Shown in pieces: positions 5,423 through 11,147 of a stretch of DNA of 11,147 nt. Position 1 is the first letter of the stretch; each line of letters begins with the position of its first letter. The DNA lies in contig JAGHSS010000348.1 in assembly GCA_018065745.1 (NCBI GenBank), forward strand, positions 1 through 11,147, given 5' to 3'. This DNA is from Candidatus Neoflavobacterium equi. Its GTDB lineage: Bacteria > Bacteroidota > Bacteroidia > Flavobacteriales > Flavobacteriaceae. The position numbers and the translations under genes were made by a program. The notes under the pieces are model-generated. The model did no database searches. It saw nothing but the letters and a program-made list of their open reading frames with translations, and was not told the origin of the DNA.

Positions 5423-7624
5423 TTATTTTATTGCACTGTTCAGTATCTCCTCAAAATTAGCGTCAGACGGCTGTGGCAAGTTGATGTTTATGATATTTCC
5501 TTCAGGTCCAATCAACATAAATCTTGGAATCCCCATGATTTGATAAGCGCTGGTAAACGCCTTGTAATTGTCCGCGTGAAGTTGCAAAACCTTGCTTTTT
5601 TTGTTTTTGACATCAATCAACCAATCGTCTATTTTTTTGTCAATGCTCAAAGCTACAAATTTTATGTTGGCTTTTTTGTTGTTGTTGGCATATTGTTCAA
5701 ACTTTGGCGATTCCTGTTTGCAAGGACCACACCAGGTTGCCCAAACGTCAATTAAGACATAACTTCCTTTAAAATCTTCCAATTGGTATTTCTTACCGCT
5801 CGCATCTGTCGCGTCAATTGACGGAGCTGAAGTTCCCTTGGACAAACGTTTGTAATTCTCATAGTTTGACTTTAGGAATTTTTGGTATTTTTCACTTTGA
5901 ATCAAGTTTTTATAGACACCATAGATGGTATCCATCTGGGCACTGCTATTCGCTTCTCTCAACATGGTGTTGGACTGAATGGCCAACAAACGCTCTTTAA
6001 AATCTGTAGCAGGTAATTTGTTAATTGCCTGGATGTATTTGGTATTCTCATCAACCGCAGAAGTGTCTTTAGCAATTATAGCCGCTTTAAAATATTTGCT
6101 GTATTCAGCATTGCTCAACAAATTGCGCTCTGAAAATCCAACCTTCTCTTTGAGCTCTTTGATGATTTTAAAATTTGGTTGTTCCTTGTCAGGATAATAC
6201 AATTTGTATTTTTCCTGGTATGCAGTATAGAGATTTAAAAATTTCACAGTCAATTCTTTTTTCTTCAAATCCATAAAATCCTGTCTTGGGACATAGTTAT
6301 CTGTAGTATATGAAGAACTGATGTTTTTAATCTCATCGTTATATTCTGTAGTAAATCGGTCTTCTAATAATTGAGTATTGTCCTTGAACGACATTTCATC
6401 AATAAAAAAGGCCACAGACGGCATAAAATTTACAGAGGTAATGGTGTTGTTTTCAGCCAAACGCGATCCATTAACTTTAGCTTTTAATTCACCGCCTTCA
6501 ATGTGAACTTCCAATTCTACCAAGTCGTTTTTACCCATAATGATCTCTTTTTGGAAGGTATCATCAAAGCGCAACAAATAGGTACCCAAAGGAAGGTCCT
6601 GGGTAATGATCATATCAAAAGCTGCATCTTTAACCGTTGTTTGCGCAATGGTATCACTTACAATTGCGTCAATCAAATACACACGGTCAGATTTATTTTC
6701 ACTTGTAAAAGTTCCCTTGATGCGTGTTTTATCAGAACTCAACGTTTGCTTTGGACTCAAAACCCAAAAAAACAAAGCAAACAGTCCACCCAATACCAAA
6801 ACTGTTGTTACAATTTTCTTTGTGCTGTTTAAGAAAGCGTTCTTGAACGACTTTTTACTGTACCATTGGTACCCGATGTATAACAATATAGCAGACGCCA
6901 AAACGCTTAAAACTTCAGAATAGGTGATCCAATATCCAAAATCACTTGCCTCTTTTGCATTAGTCAACAATTTAAATGGATACCACTTTGGCAATTTCCC
7001 AAGCATTTCCAAAATTGGTTTTGCCATCAATAGCGCAAACCCGATCAAGATGGAAATAATAAAATTAGAAAATTTAATGCTAAACACATAAATGATAGTC
7101 GTGACAAACAAACTGCCTAGAAAAATTCTGAGAAACAGGATGGCATTGCCAGAAAAATCATATGCTAGAGTTAAATTTTCAGTATCTGTTGCTGCTGCAT
7201 AAATCAATGTGGAACACAGTGCATGGACTGCGAAAAAGCAAATTAGGCTAATGAAATAGAGGTATAAAATCACGGCAAATTTCCCAAAGTAAATGGAAAA
7301 TTTATGCAGTGGTTGCGTCTCCATCAACTGGAAAGTATTGTTTTTAAATTCTATTTGCACCACCCTTGCCGCGGTTATGATCAACAAAATGGGCAATGAA
7401 AAACCTAAAGTTCCACTAATGCAACTATCAAACAAACTTTCAAATATAGAAACAGGAGTTTTTAATTCTTCTTGAAAAGACTTTAAATTGTAGAGCATAA
7501 AACCAGTCACAATGATGGGAATCATGACAGCCAGTATAATTGCCGTTATTAAAGTTCCTGTGTTTTTTATTTTTATTCTTTCAACGCAAAATGCTTTGCT
7601 AAAATTTTTATATAGATTAACCAT
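5423..7624 (-). CDS. ABC-2 type permease fused to TlpA/ResA-like thioredoxin domain
   Basis: The single 733-residue frame has two halves. Residues 1-290 look like an ABC-2/BcrB-type permease with about seven hydrophobic helices (23-45, 71-90, 113-138, 161-183, 187-207, 235-254, 271-290). The basic stretch before the last helix (SKKSFKNAFLNSTKK) suggests a cytoplasmic loop, so all that follows should be periplasmic. Residues about 303-375 resemble the DUF4369-type beta domain found before Bacteroidota TlpA proteins. Then comes a charged helical region (about 420-595). The thioredoxin-fold domain (about 596-733) has WCGPC at 631-635 and the cis-proline GIP at 698-700. A transporter subunit with its own thiol-disulfide domain is unusual. 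The start overlaps the ATPase gene by 8 nt, so the two are coupled. The transported substrate is unknown. Confidence 0.9.
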   Translation of the reverse strand: MVNLYKNFSKAFCVERIKIKNTGTLITAIILAVMIPIIVTGFMLYNLKSFQEELKTPVSIFESLFDSCISGTLGFSLPILLIITAARVVQIEFKNNTFQLMETQPLHKFSIYFGKFAVILYLYFISLICFFAVHALCSTLIYAAATDTENLTLAYDFSGNAILFLRIFLGSLFVTTIIYVFSIKFSNFIISILIGFALLMAKPILEMLGKLPKWYPFKLLTNAKEASDFGYWITYSEVLSVLASAILLYIGYQWYSKKSFKNAFLNSTKKIVTTVLVLGGLFALFFWVLSPKQTLSSDKTRIKGTFTSENKSDRVYLIDAIVSDTIAQTTVKDAAFDMIITQDLPLGTYLLRFDDTFQKEIIMGKNDLVELEVHIEGGELKAKVNGSRLAENNTITSVNFMPSVAFFIDEMSFKDNTQLLEDRFTTEYNDEIKNISSSYTTDNYVPRQDFMDLKKKELTVKFLNLYTAYQEKYKLYYPDKEQPNFKIIKELKEKVGFSERNLLSNAEYSKYFKAAIIAKDTSAVDENTKYIQAINKLPATDFKERLLAIQSNTMLREANSSAQMDTIYGVYKNLIQSEKYQKFLKSNYENYKRLSKGTSAPSIDATDASGKKYQLEDFKGSYVLIDVWATWCGPCKQESPKFEQYANNNKKANIKFVALSIDKKIDDWLIDVKNKKSKVLQLHADNYKAFTSAYQIMGIPRFMLIGPEGNIININLPQPSDANFEEILNSAIK

Positions 7625-8537
7625 TGTCTTTCTGAGTTAAATTCATAAACCAATCTTCAAGTCCTCCTGTTTTAATCAAGCTGTACACAGGTATATCTGC
7701 CAAGACTATTTTTTTAAGCACTTCAGGGATGGAAGCTTCAGAAATTACATTAAGCTCCAATTCACTGTCTGAAAATGCGGTATATGCAATATCAATAGCA
7801 TTTAATTTGGCTATGTGATGCTCCACCTTGTCCGTTTTGATTCTAATGGTTTGTGATTGGGCGTTATTTTTAAGATCTTCTAATTTACCTTCAAATTGTA
7901 CCTTTCCTTGGTGTATGATCCCCACGTGGGTACACGTCTTCTCAATCTCTGCCAAAAGGTGACTGGAGATCAAAATAGTAGTGCCTTTTTCTTTGTTGAT
8001 TTTTTTCAACAACAAGCGCACATCAATGATTCCCTGTGGGTCAAGTCCGTTTACAGGCTCATCTAAAATTAGTAGTTCAGGATTTCCCAAAAGCGCCATT
8101 CCAATGGACAGACGCTGTTTCATTCCCAATGAAAACTGTTTGGTTTTCATATTTTGGACGTTGTCCAACTCCACCAATTTTAAAATGTCTTGAATCTGTG
8201 TTTTGTCCGCTTGTTTGATTTGCGCAATGATTTCCATATTTTGCAAACAAGACAGGTGAAGGTAGAGGGTAGGGGTTTCAATGATGCTTCCTATTTTTTG
8301 GAACACATAAGGAATTTGCGACTCAATTGGAGCACCAAAAAGTTTAATATTGCTTGAATTTTGTTGGTTGATAAGCCCCGTTATCAAGCGCATGGTGGTT
8401 GATTTACCTGCACCATTTTGTCCCAAAAACCCATAGATGCTACCTTTGGGAATATGCAGAGACAAATCATCAAGTACTTTCTTATATTTGTTGAAAGAAA
8501 AATTGAGATGATCAATTTCAATGATATTTTCAGTCAT
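7617..8537 (-). CDS. ABC transporter ATP-binding protein, BcrA/LanF-like
   Basis: A 306-residue ATPase that would energise the permease encoded immediately downstream. Walker A GQNGAGKST is at 39-47, the variant signature SLGMK at 136-140, Walker B LLILDE at 155-160, the D-loop GLDP at 164-167 and the switch histidine at 193. In the Q-loop position the sequence is IGSIIETP, with Glu87 where most ABC ATPases have Gln. This E-loop is known from LanF/BcrA-type ATPases that protect cells from lantibiotics or bacitracin. The C-terminal 90 residues carry the accessory domain common in that group, ending LEDWFMNLT. I infer a drug- or peptide-export role at the inner membrane. It is first in the operon; no convincing -7 element is seen in the 75-bp gap to the divergent gene (8538-8612). 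Confidence 0.93.
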   Translation of the reverse strand: MTENIIEIDHLNFSFNKYKKVLDDLSLHIPKGSIYGFLGQNGAGKSTTMRLITGLINQQNSSNIKLFGAPIESQIPYVFQKIGSIIETPTLYLHLSCLQNMEIIAQIKQADKTQIQDILKLVELDNVQNMKTKQFSLGMKQRLSIGMALLGNPELLILDEPVNGLDPQGIIDVRLLLKKINKEKGTTILISSHLLAEIEKTCTHVGIIHQGKVQFEGKLEDLKNNAQSQTIRIKTDKVEHHIAKLNAIDIAYTAFSDSELELNVISEASIPEVLKKIVLADIPVYSLIKTGGLEDWFMNLTQKDNG

Positions 8538-8612
8538 AATTGTAATGTTTGTTTATATGTATTTAAAATGTTAAAAACGTTACAATTTATTTAAAAAATA
8601 ATCGGTTTATTT

Positions 8613-9596
8613 ATGGATTCCTTGACTCAAATCGCCATAGGGATGGCCACGGCAAGCTTTGTAGCAGATCGTGAATTGAAGAATAAAGCAATTTTGTATG
8701 GTGCCATCATTGGTACACTTCCAGATTTGGATGTTTTGTTTGGTGCCCTTTTTTATGATCCCATAAGTGCCTTGCAGCTGCACCGTGGTTTTAGTCATTC
8801 CCTGGTGTTTTATATACTTTTAGCCCCCTTGTTGGGTTGGTGCATACAGCAATTGAATCCTGGAAAGATTTCACTGTGGACCGCAATCAAGATGGTGTTT
8901 TTAACGCTCTTGACCCACACGCTGATTGACATGTTCACCTCTTGGGGAACGCAGATTTTTTGGCCTTTACCTGCAAGAGTAGCCATAAAATCCATTTTTG
9001 TCATTGATGTTTTTTACACACTTCCATGGTTGTTCTGTCTTTTCAAACTGTACAGATCCTCTGGGGAACGCAGAACCTATTGGCTGCGCACTGGTTTTAA
9101 AATCACAAGTTGTTATTTGTTGGTCACGCTGTTGGTAAAATTATATATACTGCAGGTGGTAGACGCTCAATTAGAAAAACAGCAGGTTGCAGTGGAAGAA
9201 ATTATGGTCAAGCCTACTTTTTCCAATGTGGTGTTGTGGAATATTAATGTAAAAACTAAAAACGGATACGGCATTGGTGCGTTTAGCCTATTGGATACCA
9301 AACCGTTGAAGTTGCAATTTTATAATCAGGATCAAGAGGTTTGGAACAAATACAAAGGAGAAGCTAAAATTCAACAACTCATGGATTTGTCAGAAGGTTG
9401 GTTTTTGATTGAACAAAATACAGCAGGTACATTTTTTAATGATTTGCGTTTTGGTTTGTTGACAGACACCCAATTTGCATTCAGCTACATTATAAAAGAC
9501 ACAGATACAGGGGTGCAAATATTGGAAGCTCCAAAGAAGCCACAAGATGGAAAAGCGCTGTTATACAAGCTCATGAAACGCTTGATAGGTAATTAA
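8613..9596 (+). CDS. Inner-membrane metal-dependent hydrolase, DUF457/YdjM-like
   Basis: A 327-residue membrane protein of the DUF457 (YdjM/YbcI) family, annotated elsewhere as membrane-bound metal-dependent hydrolases with unproven substrates. It opens with the family start MDSLTQIAIGMA. Likely metal ligands are in LPDLD (36-40), HRGFSHS (57-63) and THTLID (101-106), followed by the characteristic FTSWGTQIFWPL (108-119). Hydrophobic segments lie around 65-80, 92-106, 127-146 and 164-182. The last 140 residues are soluble-looking, rich in strands, and probably lie on one face of the membrane. The gene is divergent from the ABC operon; no strong promoter match is seen. A clear terminator starts at the base after the stop codon. 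Confidence 0.88.
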   Translation: MDSLTQIAIGMATASFVADRELKNKAILYGAIIGTLPDLDVLFGALFYDPISALQLHRGFSHSLVFYILLAPLLGWCIQQLNPGKISLWTAIKMVFLTLLTHTLIDMFTSWGTQIFWPLPARVAIKSIFVIDVFYTLPWLFCLFKLYRSSGERRTYWLRTGFKITSCYLLVTLLVKLYILQVVDAQLEKQQVAVEEIMVKPTFSNVVLWNINVKTKNGYGIGAFSLLDTKPLKLQFYNQDQEVWNKYKGEAKIQQLMDLSEGWFLIEQNTAGTFFNDLRFGLLTDTQFAFSYIIKDTDTGVQILEAPKKPQDGKALLYKLMKRLIGN

Positions 9597-9632
9597 AAAA
9601 AAAGTACAGCTTTGTGGAACTGTACTTTTTTT
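9597..9632. terminator. Bidirectional terminator after the DUF457 gene
   Basis: AAAAAAAGTACAG (9597-9609) pairs perfectly with CTGTACTTTTTTT (9620-9632) around a 10-base loop. Seven T on the plus strand end the DUF457 transcript. On the minus strand the stem is followed by nine T, so it could also end a leftward transcript from the gap to its right. Confidence 0.9.
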
Positions 9633-9847
9633 GAGAATTGATATTAATGAATTTGTAGTTAGGGTATACTTTTTTACACGTGGGGGCGTGTTGTGTTTCA
9701 TTATTTCTGATGCAAATATAGTAGAACACAAAATGTCTGAAACTGATATTTGTCAGGTTGTAACTGTTTTTTTTGTCTCATGTGGTAAATCTATGATGCC
9801 ATTGTAAAAGATTATGAAATCAGCACCTACTTATTTTTTTAAAATGC

Positions 9848-9855
9848 TATTTTTG
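9848..9855 (+). promoter_or_regulatory. Probable yaaA -7 promoter element
   Basis: TATTTTTG matches the Bacteroidota -7 consensus TAnnTTTG and would give a leader of about 25 nt before the yaaA ATG. No TTG -33 box is visible 17-23 bp upstream. The region is T-rich, so a chance match is possible. Confidence 0.5.
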
Positions 9856-9883
9856 TGTCTGTAAATGGATTTAGAAAAAATAC

Positions 9884-10642
9884 ATGAAAATAGTTATATC
9901 ACCTGCCAAATCATTAGATTTAGAAACTGCACTTCCTTCAGACAAACACACACAGTCTGATTTCTTGGAGTTTTCAAACAGCATACATCCGTACCTAAAA
10001 GCAAAATCTCCAAAAGAGCTTGCTGAATTGATGCATATTTCTGACAATTTAGCACAGTTGAATTGGACAAGAAACCAAGCATGGTCGCTTCCTTTTAATC
10101 TAGAGTATGCAAGACCTGCGCTGTATTGTTTTAACGGGGAAGTATATACTGGAATTGATGCATTTACCATTCCACTTGAAAAACTAGATGCGTTGCAATC
10201 CAAGTTGCGCATTCTTTCTGGTTTGTATGGAATGCTGAAACCTTTGGATTTAATGCAGGCTTACCGTTTGGAAATGGGAATTAAACTTCCAGTTGGAACG
10301 TCAAAAGATTTGTATGCATTTTGGAAACCAAAATTAGCAGCGGCCTTGAACAACGAACTTGAAGACGGTGAATTATTTATCAATTTGGCCAGCACGGAAT
10401 ATTTTTCATCCATTGACACCAAAGTTTTGAAGGTACCTGTAATTACGCCAGAATTTAAAGATTACAAGGATGGTAAATTAAAGGTTATATCTTTTTTTGC
10501 TAAAAAAGCCAGAGGGTTGATGGTGCGTTACATTTTAGATAACAACATTGAAACCTTGGAAGGAATCAAAAGTTTCAATTGTGAAGGATATGGATTTGAC
10601 GCCAACTTGAGTACAGATACAAAATTAGTTTTTACGAGATAA
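9884..10642 (+). CDS. yaaA: Peroxide stress protein YaaA
   Basis: YaaA (DUF328/UPF0246) in E. coli is induced by OxyR and lowers free intracellular iron during hydrogen peroxide stress, limiting Fenton damage; its biochemical mechanism is not fully settled. The 252 residues match the family length (about 250-260). The family start MKIVISPAKSLD (1-12) is present. So are NGEVYTGIDA (84-93), a segment around LSGLYGMLKPLDLMQAYRLEMG (112-133), NLASTEYFSSID (168-179) and the C-terminal KKARGLMVRYI. No signal peptide or membrane segment is seen, so it should be cytosolic. It is a single-gene unit with its own likely promoter and terminator. I see no recognisable OxyR or PerR site, but could not search systematically. 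Confidence 0.96.
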   Translation: MKIVISPAKSLDLETALPSDKHTQSDFLEFSNSIHPYLKAKSPKELAELMHISDNLAQLNWTRNQAWSLPFNLEYARPALYCFNGEVYTGIDAFTIPLEKLDALQSKLRILSGLYGMLKPLDLMQAYRLEMGIKLPVGTSKDLYAFWKPKLAAALNNELEDGELFINLASTEYFSSIDTKVLKVPVITPEFKDYKDGKLKVISFFAKKARGLMVRYILDNNIETLEGIKSFNCEGYGFDANLSTDTKLVFTR

Positions 10643-10646
10643 ATTT

Positions 10647-10674
10647 AAAACGGATGCTAGCATCCGTTTTTTTT
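10647..10674. terminator. Bidirectional terminator, perfect palindrome, after yaaA
   Basis: Bases 10647-10670 form a perfect 24-bp palindrome: stem AAAACGGATG / CATCCGTTTT with loop CTAG. The T run extends to 10674 on the plus strand; on the minus strand the stem is followed by TTTT then AAAT. It separates convergent yaaA and the membrane-protein gene, and it contains the TAG stop codon of the latter. Confidence 0.92.
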
Positions 10675-11109
10675 ATTTCTGCCAAAGAGCATTTTTCTCA
10701 ACAATAAAAATCCCCTGCTGGTCTTTCTGTTGGGTTTGTAGAATGAAATACTCAGGATGCACAAAAGGGAAATACACGCAGTGGTTCCCAAAGCTCCTCC
10801 AAAACCTTTAAAGAAAAGAGAGGTATTGATGTATATAAATCCAAACAGCACTGCAGAAAGCAGGAGGTAGGATGTTTTTTTGATGTACTTTTTGTGTACC
10901 ATGCCAATGAAACTGGCCCCAATGGTTACTGTAGGAAGGTGAGTATTTAAATATGCCGGCAAAATGTTTGGCAGCATATATATAAATAGCGCTACTACAA
11001 AAGTCACCATTGCTGATGCTCTTACAGGAGTCCAATTGGATTTTGTAGCCAATAAAAAGGTGGCATAACATGCCGCACAGCTCATCAAGAGTAAGGTGAT
11101 TTCATTCAT
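10657..11109 (-). CDS. Hypothetical small multi-pass membrane protein
   Basis: I do not recognise the family. From the ATG at 11109 the protein has 150 residues and is mostly hydrophobic, with about four or five likely membrane helices (roughly 4-20, 28-48, 54-70, 78-98 and 104-122). A basic loop (HKKYIKKT) and a basic C-terminal tail (KPNRKTSRGFLLLRKMLFGRNKKNGC) probably face the cytoplasm. The frame stays open to the window edge with a TTG at 11145, so a start outside the window is possible. I prefer the ATG at 11109 because the upstream stretch is AT-rich and looks non-coding. The stop codon TAG lies in the loop of the shared terminator. No functional context is visible. Confidence 0.65.
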   Translation of the reverse strand: MNEITLLLMSCAACYATFLLATKSNWTPVRASAMVTFVVALFIYMLPNILPAYLNTHLPTVTIGASFIGMVHKKYIKKTSYLLLSAVLFGFIYINTSLFFKGFGGALGTTACISLLCILSISFYKPNRKTSRGFLLLRKMLFGRNKKNGC

Positions 11110-11147
11110 CGTGAAATTATATAAAATAAAAATGATGTGATACAAAC

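Noticed and set aside
8538..8612. Divergent promoter pair between the ABC ATPase and DUF457 genes
   Set aside because: The gap is AT-rich and promoters must lie in or near it, but no stretch matches TAnnTTTG with a suitably spaced TTG on either strand, so I do not mark coordinates.
8943..9076. A 13-bp repeat TGGGGAACGCAGA occurring twice in the DUF457 gene
   Set aside because: The two copies are read in different frames, and an exact 13-mer repeat is expected by chance in a window of this size.

Overview
The window looks like chromosomal core sequence from a member of the Flavobacteriia (Bacteroidota). It is AT-rich, and several starts lack a clear Shine-Dalgarno sequence. Promoter-like sites match the Bacteroidota -7 consensus TAnnTTTG rather than TATAAT. 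The genes pyrE, coaD, ddl, rluD and yaaA have flavobacterial-type sequences. No tRNA, rRNA, CRISPR array, transposase or phage gene was seen.

Left part (1-1910). A 14-bp tandem repeat array sits at the left edge. Next comes a minus-strand pair: pyrE (pyrimidine synthesis) followed by a small SRPBCC-fold gene, ending in a minus-strand terminator. A Nudix hydrolase gene starts only a few bases from the pyrE start codon and runs the other way. A bidirectional terminator separates it from the next block.

Middle (1978-5194). Two divergent pairs form an envelope and core-metabolism block. ddl and coaD run leftward 2 bp apart. A membrane-anchored PASTA protein and the pseudouridine synthase rluD run rightward and overlap by 11 nt. 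Both promoters lie in the 103-bp divergent gap. A GC-rich sequence (5201-5285) just after rluD folds on paper into a four-helix, cloverleaf-like shape and is followed by a strong terminator.

Right part (5423-9596). A two-gene ABC exporter operon runs leftward. The ATPase resembles BcrA/LanF bacitracin and lantibiotic self-protection ATPases, with Glu at the Q-loop position. Its partner is an unusual 733-residue protein in which an ABC-2 type permease is joined in one reading frame to a TlpA/ResA-like thioredoxin module (WCGPC). The predicted topology puts the thioredoxin part in the periplasm. Divergent from this operon is a DUF457/YdjM-type membrane metal-dependent hydrolase.

Far right (9597-11147). 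A 287-bp gap holds a terminator, a possible minus-strand promoter with a 46-codon ORF, and the yaaA promoter. It is followed by yaaA (peroxide stress and iron) and a small unrecognised membrane protein on the minus strand, whose frame is still open at the window edge.

Most of the window is ordinary housekeeping content. The points most worth a second look are the permease-thioredoxin fusion, the structured element after rluD, and the compact divergent pyrE/Nudix junction.
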